64,000 nt of DNA from Fimbriimonas ginsengisoli Gsoil 348 (GTDB lineage Bacteria > Armatimonadota > Fimbriimonadia > Fimbriimonadales > Fimbriimonadaceae). Within the stretch, counting starts at the first letter, position 1; every line of letters starts with the position of its first letter. The stretch is from positions 2,976,001 through 3,040,000 of the forward strand of contig NZ_CP007139.1 in NCBI RefSeq assembly GCF_000724625.1, given 5' to 3'. The notes under the pieces were generated by a model, which saw only the letters and a list, made by a program, of their open reading frames with translations, did not search any database and was not told the origin of the DNA. The position numbers were made by a program, and so were the translations under genes. This document shows positions 18,457 to 26,741 of the stretch, piece after piece.

Positions 18457-19473
18457 ATGCGGACTCACGTCAAGCTCTTTGGTACGTCGGGCACCACAAA
18501 ACTCGCACGGCAAGTGATGCTGGAGTTGGAGAGCCGCCTGGAAGGGCAAGACGGGGATCACTGCGTCGAGCTTGGCGACGTCCGGGTGAGCCGCTTCTCC
18601 AACGAGAACATCGAGGTGCAGGTAGATAACGTGCGCGACCATATCGTGGTCGTTCTGCACACGCAAGCGCCGCCGGTAAGCGACGGTCTTGTCGAGCTCA
18701 TGGCGCTTCTCGACGCCGTGAACAATGCCCATCCGCGGCAGACGTTCCTCGTCTTTCCGTACATGCCGTATGCCCGGTCGGATCGAAAGAACCGGCCCCG
18801 AATCTCCGTGCTCGGACAGCGTCTTCCGGAAATCCTAAATAAGGTTCTCGGGGTCCGCCGGGTTCTCCTCGTGGAGCCACACGACCCGCATCTCAAGCAG
18901 TATTTCTTGCCGACCGCGGACGAGATCCCGGGGACGCCGCTGATGGTGCAGCACATCCGAAACTCGCTCCTGAAAACCTGCAAGGCCGACGATTGCGTGC
19001 TCGTTTTCGCCGACGCCGGCGCCGCCAAGCGGTATGAGGAGCTCCCATTCGCGCTCGGGCTCCACCGCGCCTACATCCATAAGTCGCGGACGGATCACAC
19101 CGAGACACCGACGGTGCGGGCCCTTACCGGCGAGGTCCAAGGGAAGCATTGCATCCTCGTCGACGACGAAATCTTGACCGGCAATACCGTTCTCAAGGAC
19201 GCACAGCTCCTCAAAGAAGCGGGCGCCGCCACGGTTCGGATGTATGCGACCCACGCGGTTCTGATGGACCAGAAGATGTCGACGGAGGCACTGATCAAGA
19301 AGCTGGTCGATTCCCCGGTCGACGAGTTCGTGGTGACGGACACGATCCCGGTAGAACTTAAGGCCGCGATGGCGCCCGACCGCATCACCGTCCTCCCCGC
19401 CGCGCCTTTCATCGGCGAAGCGATCAAGCGCATGCTGCTCGGCGAATCGCTGAGCGAGCTTCACCATATCTAG
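18457..19473 (+). CDS. prs: Ribose-phosphate pyrophosphokinase
   Basis: Makes PRPP from ribose 5-phosphate and ATP for nucleotide, His and Trp synthesis; cytoplasmic. 338 residues from the ATG at 18457, which has an AAGGGG ribosome-binding site 6 bp upstream; an ATG at 18433 would add eight basic residues. Family features: the N-terminal half with PYARSDRKNRPRISV, the flexible-loop region, and the PRPP-binding motif VDDEILTGNTVLKDA near residue 225, where most Prs have VDDMIDTGGT. The divergence from classical Prs sequence is notable, but no catalytic element looks lost. hisI, which depends on PRPP-derived intermediates, is about 1.1 kb away. Confidence 0.85.
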   Translation: MRTHVKLFGTSGTTKLARQVMLELESRLEGQDGDHCVELGDVRVSRFSNENIEVQVDNVRDHIVVVLHTQAPPVSDGLVELMALLDAVNNAHPRQTFLVFPYMPYARSDRKNRPRISVLGQRLPEILNKVLGVRRVLLVEPHDPHLKQYFLPTADEIPGTPLMVQHIRNSLLKTCKADDCVLVFADAGAAKRYEELPFALGLHRAYIHKSRTDHTETPTVRALTGEVQGKHCILVDDEILTGNTVLKDAQLLKEAGAATVRMYATHAVLMDQKMSTEALIKKLVDSPVDEFVVTDTIPVELKAAMAPDRITVLPAAPFIGEAIKRMLLGESLSELHHI

Positions 19474-19478
19474 CGAAA

Positions 19479-19505
19479 GTAGTATCGGCTGTGAGCCGAT
19501 ACTAC
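19479..19505. repeat. GTAG-headed REP palindrome between convergent genes
   Basis: A perfect 12-bp inverted repeat beginning GTAGTATCGGCT and ending with its complement around the loop GTG. It lies between the end of prs and the end of the GHL10 gene; the CTAC at its right end provides the TAG stop of the latter. It may also work as a bidirectional terminator. Confidence 0.75.
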
Positions 19506-20479
19506 GTGCTGTCGGCTATTCGCCGTAACGCCTCGAAATGCTCTGGGAGAATGCTGTTCGCCGCGAACAGGGACACGCCCGCCGCTCCCCGGTGAAGGGC
19601 ATGGCGCACTCCCGCCTCGAAATCGTCCGCGCTGGTGAAAGCGGGCATATATAGGCCGGCGTAAACCGGAAATCGCACCGCCTGGATGTTCTCCCGCACG
19701 GCATCGCCGATCCATTCCGTAGGAAGGTTATAGAAGCTGTGATAAACCATCGGACAGACCGCGTCGAGCGGCCACTTGTCCCAGCTTTGTCGGCAGATCT
19801 TACGGGCCATGCTCGGGGTGGGAAACACGGCGGCGGTGATCTCCTTGCCGTGGGCGTGCACGGTCTCCGCGAGTCCTTCTACGAGCTGGGTGATCGCCTC
19901 GTAACGGAAGTGGAGCCACTCTTGATCGGTGGCCGGATCGGCAATCTCTAGCGGGTCGCGTCCCGTGGCATTCCGGAAGGCGGCTCGCGCGGCGTCGGAG
20001 TAGTCGAAGTCGAAATCGGCCAGTTCCTCCGTCTGGTCAAGGCCATACGTTTCCCACAGCGCCCGAGGCAGGATCACGTCCGGAAACCGCACGTAATCGA
20101 GATGAACGCCGGCGACAAGCGGGTGGGCGGCGAGCTCCGCGGCTCGGTCACGTAGGTAGTCGTGCACGGCCGGCTGGAAGGGGGAGATCCAGCGGTAATA
20201 CTCCACGTAGGGCGGCTGGTCGAAGCAAGATTTGCCGCTCCGGCTAACCATGAACCACTCGGGGTGATTCTCCCGGATCCACGGTTCGCGGCGGTTGGTT
20301 GTCCACATCCAGGAGTGGAGCTCCAGCCCGGCTTCCCGTACGATCTCAAACTCACGGGCATCGATCCCGCCTTCGAGGAACACTCCATGCAAGCCCCCTT
20401 CTTTCAGCCTCCGGTATTTGCTACGAAGATCTTCCGTCGTCGCCTTCGCGTCAATGGAAAGCCATGCCCAGTGCTTCAT
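19502..20479 (-). CDS. GHL10/DUF187-type family 10-like glycosyl hydrolase
   Basis: 325 residues, no signal peptide, TIM-barrel type of the glycosyl-hydrolase-like 10 family. Recognisable stretches: GGLHGVFLEGGIDAREFEI, ELHSWMWTTNRREPW with a following WFMVSRSGKS, then VAGVHLDYVRFPDVILP with the conserved Asp-Tyr-Arg-Phe, and CPMVYHSFYN later. Typical members are exported lipoproteins with longer sequence; this one is short and lacks an export signal. The TAG stop is within the GTAG of the adjacent REP palindrome. Substrate unknown. Confidence 0.8.
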   Translation of the reverse strand: MKHWAWLSIDAKATTEDLRSKYRRLKEGGLHGVFLEGGIDAREFEIVREAGLELHSWMWTTNRREPWIRENHPEWFMVSRSGKSCFDQPPYVEYYRWISPFQPAVHDYLRDRAAELAAHPLVAGVHLDYVRFPDVILPRALWETYGLDQTEELADFDFDYSDAARAAFRNATGRDPLEIADPATDQEWLHFRYEAITQLVEGLAETVHAHGKEITAAVFPTPSMARKICRQSWDKWPLDAVCPMVYHSFYNLPTEWIGDAVRENIQAVRFPVYAGLYMPAFTSADDFEAGVRHALHRGAAGVSLFAANSILPEHFEALRRIADST

Positions 20480-20494
20480 CTCGCAGAGTCTATC

Positions 20495-20578
20495 GTAGTG
20501 CCGGCTTTCGTGGCGCCGGCTTCCAGCCGGCAGCCCAGCCGCCGCAGGCTGCGGCGGTAACTGGGCGGCGACGCCGGT
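20495..20578. repeat. REP cluster in the GHL10/hisI divergent gap
   Basis: A GTAGTGCCGG head at 20495, then GTGGCGCCGG starting a hairpin with GCCGGCTTCCAGCCGGC (20515-20531), and a further palindrome CCGCCGCAGGCTGCGGCGG closed by CCCAG/CTGGG. It fills most of the 110-bp space between the two divergent starts, so promoters for one or both genes must overlap it. Confidence 0.7.
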
Positions 20579-20589
20579 AAACTGGCCTC

Positions 20590-20949
20590 GTGTCCGCCTT
20601 CGACCAGATCAAATACAACGCCGACGGTCTCGTTCCCGCGATCGTGCAGGACCATGCGTCGGGCGAAGTGCTGATGATGGCGTGGATGAACGCGGAAGCG
20701 TTGCGACGGACCCTCGAGACGAAGCGGGCGACGTATTGGAGCCGGTCTCGGCAGAACTTCTGGGTGAAGGGAGAGACAAGCGGCCACACCCAGCAGGTGA
20801 GGTCGGTCAGCGTCGACTGCGATCTCGACACGGTTCTCCTCAAAGTCGACCAGGTCGGCGCCGCCTGCCACGAAAACTACCGCTCATGTTTCTTTCGGGA
20901 CGTTGATGACGCCGGGAACCTCGCCATCAACGACACCCCGAGGCTGTAG
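20590..20949 (+). CDS. hisI: Phosphoribosyl-AMP cyclohydrolase
   Basis: Third step of histidine synthesis: opens the purine ring of phosphoribosyl-AMP. 119 residues, the stand-alone HisI length with no fused HisE domain. Start is GTG at 20590. The zinc/magnesium site residues are visible: VDCDLD followed by [11 protein letters not shown] supply the three conserved cysteines and the Asp pair. The N-terminus (FNDG-like region, here [16 protein letters not shown], then [10 protein letters not shown]) matches the family. Other his genes are not in the window. It converges on the SIMPL gene 12 bp downstream. Confidence 0.95.
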   Translation: MSAFDQIKYNADGLVPAIVQDHASGEVLMMAWMNAEALRRTLETKRATYWSRSRQNFWVKGETSGHTQQVRSVSVDCDLDTVLLKVDQVGAACHENYRSCFFRDVDDAGNLAINDTPRL

Positions 20950-20961
20950 CCGGCGCCCTCC

Positions 20962-21672
20962 CTACTTGGTGAAGCGGAACCGGATCGTCACCGTCGCAGA
21001 GACGTCGATCTGACCCGGAGAGACTGGGGTTGCCACGGCGTCGGCCGCCATGGCGCGACCCATCATCAGCGGCATGACCTGGATCCCGCCTTCGTTCACC
21101 TCATAAACGTCGCCCAACTTGACTCCGAGAGCTTCCGCGATCGCCTCGGCCTTGCCGCGCGCCTCCAAGACGGCCGCTCTCAACGCGCTCTTCCTTGCGG
21201 TCAGATCGTCGCGCAGGCCGAACTCGATTCCCTGCACCTCGTTCGCTCCCGCGGCGATGGTCGCGTCGACGACCGGGCCGACTTTCATAAGGTCGACAAC
21301 TCGGACGGAGACGGTGTTCTGAGCCCGGTATCCGACGATCGAAGGCGCCGTGGTCTGCCCCGGCTTCGGTTCCGAGAAGACGGGATAGAGCGAGAGCGTG
21401 CTCGTCTGGATCTGCTTCTTATCGATGCCCAGTTTCGCAACCGCGTCGAGAATCTTTTGAGCGGTGCCGCTCGCTTGAGACTGGACCTCCCGGGCGGTTC
21501 GTCCCTGCGCCTGGATTCCGAGCCGGACCGTTGCCACGTCGGGATCGAATCGACTGATGCCATTGCCGCTTACCGTGATCAGCGGCGGAGTCGGGGGTCG
21601 CTCCTGTGCGAAGCCGCAGGCCGCAAGCGCGAGAGAAGCGAAAACGACGAGGGCTAAACGCGATTGTTTCAT
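20962..21672 (-). CDS. SIMPL (DUF541) domain envelope protein
   Basis: 236 residues with an export signal; the sequence LALAAC at residues 14-19 could serve as a lipobox. The mature part is a SIMPL/DUF541 domain (ISVSGNG-like start, here ITVSGNGISRFDPDVATV, then RTAREVQSQASGTAQKILDAV and RAAVLEARGKAEAIAEALG). Family members are periplasmic or outer-surface proteins such as Omp28-like and YggE; YggE lowers oxidative damage, but a precise activity is unknown. It is monocistronic, convergent with hisI and divergent from the ThuA-like gene. Confidence 0.88.
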   Translation of the reverse strand: MKQSRLALVVFASLALAACGFAQERPPTPPLITVSGNGISRFDPDVATVRLGIQAQGRTAREVQSQASGTAQKILDAVAKLGIDKKQIQTSTLSLYPVFSEPKPGQTTAPSIVGYRAQNTVSVRVVDLMKVGPVVDATIAAGANEVQGIEFGLRDDLTARKSALRAAVLEARGKAEAIAEALGVKLGDVYEVNEGGIQVMPLMMGRAMAADAVATPVSPGQIDVSATVTIRFRFTK

Positions 21673-21695
21673 TTGATTAAGTATCCTCCCCCAAC

Positions 21696-22394
21696 ATGGC
21701 AGATCGAAAGGCGCTGATTGTTTGGGGTGGTTGGGACGGGCACGAACCGGAGAAGGTGGCCCACTTCTTTGAGATGCTTCTTAAGGGGGAAGGTTTCAAT
21801 GTTGAGGTGAGCAACACGCTCGACACGTTCGCCGACGAGGAGAAGGTTCGGTCGATGAATCTTCTGGTACCGATCTACACGATGAGCGAAATCACGCCTG
21901 CTCAACGCGATCCTATATTGCGCGCCGTCCGCGAAGACGGAATCGGAATCGCGGGATGCCATGGAGGAATGTGCGACTCCTTCCGTGTGGACACCGAGTG
22001 GCAGTTCATGACGGGCGGACAGTGGGTCGCTCATCCCGGCAACGACGGCGTTCGCTACACCGTGAACATCAACGCCGCCGTTCCCCATCCGATCACCGAC
22101 GGCATCCCTGATTTCGAGGTGGTTAGCGAGCAGTACTACCTTCACACCGACCCTGGCAACCAGGTTCTCGCTACGACCGATTTTCCGACTCCCGGAGTCG
22201 ACGGTCCCCACGTCGAAAACCCGTGCAAGATGCCTCAGGTTTGGACGAAGATGTACGGCAAAGGCCGCGTCTTCTACAACGCCCTCGGCCACCATTGCGA
22301 CGTTCTTGAAGCCGAACACCCTCGCGAGCTGATGCGCCGCGGCTTCCTCTGGGCGGCCAAGGGAGTTGGGCTGATCAACCGGGTCCACGTTTAG
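21696..22394 (+). CDS. ThuA-like glutamine amidotransferase-fold protein
   Basis: 232 residues of the ThuA (trehalose utilisation) family, a class I glutamine-amidotransferase-like fold, cytoplasmic. Motifs: ALIVWGGWDGHEPEKVAHF at the start, GIAGCHGGMCDSF at the position of the elbow near residue 90, and YGKGRVFYNALGHHCDV near residues 188-204. In sugar-utilising bacteria ThuA proteins help process disaccharide derivatives; no partner sugar genes adjoin here. Followed by a 189-bp gap in which I see a short TCTGCGG/CCGCAGA hairpin just after the stop and AT-rich sequence that may hold the next gene's promoter. Confidence 0.87.
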   Translation: MADRKALIVWGGWDGHEPEKVAHFFEMLLKGEGFNVEVSNTLDTFADEEKVRSMNLLVPIYTMSEITPAQRDPILRAVREDGIGIAGCHGGMCDSFRVDTEWQFMTGGQWVAHPGNDGVRYTVNINAAVPHPITDGIPDFEVVSEQYYLHTDPGNQVLATTDFPTPGVDGPHVENPCKMPQVWTKMYGKGRVFYNALGHHCDVLEAEHPRELMRRGFLWAAKGVGLINRVHV

Positions 22395-22583
22395 CGTCGT
22401 CTGCGGATGAAATACCGCAGATGCGCAACTATCGTTAGCTAAACGTGTAAATAACCGTCGCTTCTGACGGCTTTGTCGCTTATTATACATTTTCGATGAT
22501 ACCCAGCAAAATCACTTGCTCAAAATAGCGGCCCCGTCCTAACATGCGGTCTCCGGCGCCGCTTAGGCGCATGGACTACTGTC

Positions 22584-23822
22584 ATGAGAAACTTTGCCAA
22601 TGCTTCAGCCGCGATTGCGGCTTTGCTTATTCCGTCGGGCATGGCGCTTGCCGGTTCAAGGGTCGACCGGAACATCGTTGTTCCGGACACGTCGATCGAT
22701 CGGCCGGAAGACCACGGACTCAGGGCCCATACTCACCACCTCATCTACATCGGCCCGCCGCTCATCCGGAGCGACGTCCCCGAGGTTCCGGTCGCCATGA
22801 GTGGACCGGCGCTTCTGGCGGCCTTTGCCGGACCATCTGGTTACCACCCCTCCGATATCCGAGCCGCCTATGGGATTCCTTCAACGGGAGGAAGCGGGGC
22901 GATCGCGATCGTGGACGCCTATCACTACGCCTCGTCTCTCAACGACTTCAACGTGTTTGCCACCCAATTTGGGTTGGCCAAGGAGACCTCGACGTCGGCT
23001 ACGTCGAGCAGCAACCAGGTCTTCCAAGTGGTCTTCCAGGGTACCAAGCAGCCGAGGGCCAACGCCGGGTGGGGTCAAGAAGCCGCTCTCGACATCGAAT
23101 GGGCGCACTCGATGGCGCCTGGAGCAAAGATCTACCTCGTCGAGGCGAATTCGGCGTCTTTGACCGATATGTTTGCCACCGCGCGCAAAGCCGCGACCCT
23201 TCCCGGGGTGCAGCAGGTGTCGATGAGCTTCGGCGCCAGCGAGTTCTCATCGGAAGCGTCGTACGACTATTCGTTCACTCAGTCGGGAGTTACGTTCTAT
23301 GCCTCTTCGGGAGACACGGGCGGCGTTAAGAGCTACCCCGCGATCTCGCCGAACGTCGTGGGTGTGGGCGGCACTTCGCTCCATGTCGACGTAAACGGAG
23401 TGGTGACGGGCGAGACCGCGTGGAATGGCAGCGGCGGCGGCCTCAGCACGTACGAAGCCCGGCCGTCTTACCAGGACAGCCTTGCCACCCTTCTAGGAAC
23501 GAAGCGCGGAATGCCCGATGTCTCGCTAGTGGCCGACCCCTATACGGGCTGCTCGGTTTACGACAGCACCCCCTACCAGGGGTATTCGGGCTGGATGGTG
23601 TTCGGCGGAACTAGCCTTGCCTCGCCTTGCGTCGCTGGCATCGCCAATATCTCGGGCCATAACCTCGCTAGCTCGCAGGCGGAGCTGAGCCGGATCTATG
23701 CGGGTCTCGGCGGAGGCAACTTCCGCGACATCACTTCCGGAACCGCTGGTTCATTCAGTGCCACCTCGGGTTGGGACTACATCACGGGCGTCGGTAGCCC
23801 GGTCGGTCTTAACGGACTGTAA
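22584..23822 (+). CDS. S53-family (sedolisin-like) serine-carboxyl peptidase, secreted
   Basis: 412 residues with a Sec signal ending near ALAGS. Sedolisin active-site elements are present: WGQEAALDIEW gives the Glu-x3-Asp pair, ASSGDTGG the oxyanion Asp, and GGTSLASP the nucleophilic Ser. Classical sedolisins carry a long N-terminal prodomain (about 180 residues); here only about 60 residues separate the signal from the catalytic domain, which begins near SGYHPSDIRAAYGIP, so the pro-region is strongly reduced. It should be an extracellular protease. A UUCG-loop terminator follows, indicating a single-gene transcript. Confidence 0.87.
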   Translation: MRNFANASAAIAALLIPSGMALAGSRVDRNIVVPDTSIDRPEDHGLRAHTHHLIYIGPPLIRSDVPEVPVAMSGPALLAAFAGPSGYHPSDIRAAYGIPSTGGSGAIAIVDAYHYASSLNDFNVFATQFGLAKETSTSATSSSNQVFQVVFQGTKQPRANAGWGQEAALDIEWAHSMAPGAKIYLVEANSASLTDMFATARKAATLPGVQQVSMSFGASEFSSEASYDYSFTQSGVTFYASSGDTGGVKSYPAISPNVVGVGGTSLHVDVNGVVTGETAWNGSGGGLSTYEARPSYQDSLATLLGTKRGMPDVSLVADPYTGCSVYDSTPYQGYSGWMVFGGTSLASPCVAGIANISGHNLASSQAELSRIYAGLGGGNFRDITSGTAGSFSATSGWDYITGVGSPVGLNGL

Positions 23823-23835
23823 GCAATTGGGAAGA

Positions 23836-23862
23836 AGGCCGGGGTTCGCCCCGGCCTTTTTA
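23836..23862 (+). terminator. Rho-independent terminator after the S53 peptidase gene
   Basis: Arms AAGGCCGGGG and CCCCGGCCTT enclose the tetraloop TTCG and are followed by TTT. It starts 14 bp after the peptidase stop. Confidence 0.9.
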
Positions 23863-23886
23863 GTGGGTGGCAGTACAATCCTGCGC

Positions 23887-24969
23887 ATGGATTTGACCGT
23901 TCAGCCCCGGATCGAAGAGGCTTCGACGCTGCCGGCATCGTTTTACAAAGACCCTGAGATGTTCTCTCAGGTGCGCGAACGGGTATTCGCGCGGTCGTGG
24001 CAGTTCATTGGCGACACGGACGATGTCAAGGTGCCCGGCGCGGTCCGTCCATTCACTCTCCTGGAGGGGTTTTTGGATGAGCCGATGGTGGTCACACGGG
24101 ACATGGACGACCGGCTTCATTTGCTAAGCAACGTCTGCACCCATCGAGGGATGCAGGTTGCGGAGGGATGCGGAAACGAACGGTACCTACGCTGCCGATA
24201 CCACGGCCGCCGGTTTGGCCTCGACGGCCGATTTCAACATATGCCGGAGTTCGAAGGGGTCTGCGGCTTTCCTTCGCCCGCCGACGATTTGTCCAGGCCG
24301 GCGTTCGCTTCTTGGGAAAAGCTGCTATTTGCGGGAGTCGCGCCGGCGAATTCGTTCGAGGAGACCTATGGCCCCATCATCGACCGGCTAGGCTGGCTGC
24401 CGCTGAACGAATTCGTCTACCGCCCCGAGCGAGCACGCGATTACACGGTGCGCGCGAACTGGGCCCTCTACGTCGACAACTATCTAGAAGGGTTCCACAT
24501 TCCGTTTATTCACGCGTCGCTGAATGAGACCCTCGATTACGGGAATTACCACTCGGAGCTGTTCCACCGCTGCAACCTGCAGCTTGCCCACGGGAAAGGA
24601 GCGGAGAACACGTTCGACCTGCCCTCCTCTTCACCCGATTACGGGAAGCCGATCAGTGCCTATTACTACTGGATCTTCCCGAACACGATGCTGAACTTCT
24701 ACCCCTGGGGACTTTCGGTAAACGTGCTGCGACCGCTTGGCCCGGACCTCACCAAGGTCTCTTTCCTGCCATACGTCTGGAAGGAAGACAAGCTCGACCG
24801 CGGCGCCGGCAGCGATCTCGACCGAGTCGAGCGGGAAGACGAAGCGGTGGTGGAACTGGTCCAGCGCGGCGTCCGATCCCGTTTCTACGACCGAGGCCGC
24901 TTCTCCCCAACCCGCGAGCTGGGCGTCTGGCACTTTCATCGTCTGCTAAGCGAATTCCTGTCCCCGTAG
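23887..24969 (+). CDS. Rieske-type aromatic-ring-hydroxylating oxygenase, alpha subunit
   Basis: About 360 residues from the ATG at 23887; a longer in-frame extension from 23698 overlaps the peptidase and its terminator and is rejected. The N-terminal Rieske domain has the [2Fe-2S] ligands CTHRGM and CRYHGR (about residues 86-107). The catalytic domain has DNYLEGFHIPFIH, which supplies the facial His-His iron ligands and bridging Asp. No beta subunit, ferredoxin or reductase is next door, so electron donors must be encoded elsewhere. Substrate unknown; single-component-alpha members include demethylases. The stop TAG is part of the GTAG head of a REP palindrome. Confidence 0.88.
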   Translation: MDLTVQPRIEEASTLPASFYKDPEMFSQVRERVFARSWQFIGDTDDVKVPGAVRPFTLLEGFLDEPMVVTRDMDDRLHLLSNVCTHRGMQVAEGCGNERYLRCRYHGRRFGLDGRFQHMPEFEGVCGFPSPADDLSRPAFASWEKLLFAGVAPANSFEETYGPIIDRLGWLPLNEFVYRPERARDYTVRANWALYVDNYLEGFHIPFIHASLNETLDYGNYHSELFHRCNLQLAHGKGAENTFDLPSSSPDYGKPISAYYYWIFPNTMLNFYPWGLSVNVLRPLGPDLTKVSFLPYVWKEDKLDRGAGSDLDRVEREDEAVVELVQRGVRSRFYDRGRFSPTRELGVWHFHRLLSEFLSP

Positions 24970-25021
24970 CGTCGGCGTCTCGCCGATGATCCTATTTTCA
25001 TCGGCGGGCCCGCGACGCTAG
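24966..25021. repeat. BIME-like REP pair, GTAG...CTAG
   Basis: A head GTAGCGTCGGCG with hairpin CGGCGTCTCGCCG, a 20-bp spacer and an inverted partial copy ending in GACGCTAG. It overlaps the 3' ends of both convergent genes: the GTAG contains the stop of the Rieske gene, and the inverted part encodes the last residues and stop of the HAD gene. Confidence 0.75.
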
Positions 25022-25675
25022 GATCGCTACGTCGCTGAGGGTAACCCCGCCCAAGGTGTCGAGCCGCGCATCGGCGTGCGAGAGATCTAGCTGCCCCGTG
25101 ATCGGATTGGGCACGGCCACGACGAAGACGCCGGCGGCTTTGGCCGCACGGATGCCGTTCGGCGAATCTTCCAGGGCGATCGCTTCCGACGGCTGAACTC
25201 CGCATCGTTCACATGCCAGCAAGTACAAGTCAGGGAACGGCTTCGCCCGAGCCGCGTCGTCGCGGCATACGCGGTGACCGAAGCGGTCAAGGATCCCTTG
25301 CCGCCTAAGAAGCGGATCGACCCAGGCGTGACTACTGCTGCTAACCACAGCCAACACGAGTCCGGCGAGTCGAGCCTCTTCGGCTAGTTCGGCGACTCCA
25401 GGGCGTAACGGCTGAGCATGGATTCGAGCCATGACGCGGTGATGCCGGTCGGCATCTACGGCTACCCACTCGGCGGATCGAGGGGCGAGGCGGGCGAGTA
25501 GAGCGATCGGCTTCTCCTCTATCTGATCGGACCCTCGCCCAATGCAGTCGATCCAATACTGCTCAGGGAACTCGGTCCCATGCTCGGCGAAAACTTCCCG
25601 CCAAACCTCGACTTCCGGCGTCTCCGTGTCGACGATTAGCCCGTCGAAGTCAAAAAACAGAGCACGCAAAGGCAT
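24998..25675 (-). CDS. HAD-superfamily hydrolase (beta-phosphoglucomutase/phosphatase type)
   Basis: 225 residues, cytoplasmic. HAD motifs are clear: motif I FFDFDGLIVDTE with the nucleophilic and acid/base Asp, motif II VVSSSSHAW, the conserved Lys in ARAKPFPDLYLLA and motif IV LEDSPNGIRAAKAAG. A C1-type cap lies between motifs I and II. Such enzymes act on sugar phosphates or are phosphatases; the exact substrate cannot be assigned. Its C-terminal residues are encoded by repeat DNA, so the native end may have been altered by the insertion. Confidence 0.9.
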   Translation of the reverse strand: MPLRALFFDFDGLIVDTETPEVEVWREVFAEHGTEFPEQYWIDCIGRGSDQIEEKPIALLARLAPRSAEWVAVDADRHHRVMARIHAQPLRPGVAELAEEARLAGLVLAVVSSSSHAWVDPLLRRQGILDRFGHRVCRDDAARAKPFPDLYLLACERCGVQPSEAIALEDSPNGIRAAKAAGVFVVAVPNPITGQLDLSHADARLDTLGGVTLSDVAILASRARR

Positions 25676-25689
25676 TTTAGGAGAATATC

Positions 25690-25766
25690 GTAGTGCCGCC
25701 TTCCAGGCGGCATCTTCTCAAGTGTCCCCCCGGCATCCTGCCGGGAAAACATATTGACGACACTAC
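25690..25766. repeat. BIME-like REP pair, GTAGTG...CACTAC
   Basis: A GTAGTGCCGCC head with hairpin GCCGCCTTCCAGGCGGC, a second hairpin CCCGGCATCCTGCCGGG, and an inverted terminal CACTAC. It fills the divergent gap between the HAD and phytanoyl-CoA dioxygenase-like genes, 8 bp short of the latter's start. Confidence 0.75.
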
Positions 25767-25774
25767 AATAGAGA

Positions 25775-26692
25775 ATGACTTTGCCTCGCCTCACTTCCGG
25801 CGGACTGGAGCTTGACCTTTCGGCTGAGAGCTTCGGGTGGCTGCGCGACAGCAACGACGCCATCGGAGACCTGCAAGAGTTACGGACCCGCATGGCCAAC
25901 GACGGCTATCTCTTTCTGCCCGGTTTTTACGACCGAGAGGAGGTGCGAGCGGTGAGGCGTTCCATCTGCCAGGTGCTGGAAGATGACGGGCTACTCGACC
26001 CGGACTTCCCGCTGGAAGCGGCGATGGCAAAGCCGGGAATCTCGACCTACTTCCGTCCTGATATCGCCAACGGCAGCGCGGCACGGCCACTGCTGGAGCG
26101 GGTCATCTATGGTGAGAAAATCATGGCGTTCTTCTCCGAATTTTTGGGAGGTCCGGCGATGCACTACACCTTCACGTGGCTTCGAACCATCGCGCCGGGC
26201 AAGGGGACCTACCCCCACTGCGATGTGGTCTACATGGGGCGCGGAACTGCGAACGTTTACACCGCCTGGACTCCGCTCGGAGATGTGCCGCTGGAGGTCG
26301 GAGGGCTCATCGTCGTGGAAGGCTCGAACCGCAATGAGGAGTTGAGGCGCTCCTACTGCGAGATGGATGTCGATACGGCGTGTCAAAACCTCGGCGGGAA
26401 AAGCCAAACCGACTCCGCCGGCCACCCGATGTTCGGTGCGATCGGGGTCGACATGCCCGGTCTGCGAAAGCGCCTGGGAGGCCGGCTTCTAACCGCTCCT
26501 GAGTACCGGATGGGCGACCTCCTGATCTTCTCGATTTTCACTGTCCACGGCTCGCTCGACAACTCTTCGCGAGAAATCCGCATGTCCAGCGACTCCCGCT
26601 ACCAACTCGCCTCCGAGCCCGCCGACGAACGATGGATCGGAGAAACCCCACCCGGCCACGGCGGGGCAATGGTGAGAGAAATGATTTGCTAA
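25775..26692 (+). CDS. Phytanoyl-CoA dioxygenase (PhyH) family Fe(II)/2-oxoglutarate oxygenase
   Basis: 305 residues, cytoplasmic. The iron-binding 2-His-1-carboxylate triad is visible as YPHCDVVYMG (His-x-Asp) and the distal His in FTVHGSLDN; the 2-oxoglutarate-binding Arg is in SREIRMSSDSRYQ. The N-terminal segment DGYLFLPGFYDREEVRAVR is typical of PhyH members. The family hydroxylates many small molecules and natural-product intermediates, so the substrate is open. Promoter elements must lie within the BIME just upstream. Confidence 0.88.
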   Translation: MTLPRLTSGGLELDLSAESFGWLRDSNDAIGDLQELRTRMANDGYLFLPGFYDREEVRAVRRSICQVLEDDGLLDPDFPLEAAMAKPGISTYFRPDIANGSAARPLLERVIYGEKIMAFFSEFLGGPAMHYTFTWLRTIAPGKGTYPHCDVVYMGRGTANVYTAWTPLGDVPLEVGGLIVVEGSNRNEELRRSYCEMDVDTACQNLGGKSQTDSAGHPMFGAIGVDMPGLRKRLGGRLLTAPEYRMGDLLIFSIFTVHGSLDNSSREIRMSSDSRYQLASEPADERWIGETPPGHGGAMVREMIC

Positions 26693-26700
26693 CCTGGGCC

Positions 26701-26736
26701 GTAGCGTCGGCGCCCCCGCCGATCTCACCCATCGGC
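26701..26736 (+). repeat. GTAG-headed REP
   Basis: GTAGCGTCGGCGCC with partner GCCGA followed by CATCGGC. It lies between the convergent PhyH-family and methyltransferase genes and shares its head with the copies at 24966, 36954 and 40227. Confidence 0.6.
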
Positions 26737-26741
26737 CTAAA

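Noticed and set aside
23698-23886. N-terminal extension of the Rieske oxygenase
   Set aside because: It overlaps the end of the S53 peptidase gene and its strong terminator; the conserved sequence starts at the ATG at 23887.
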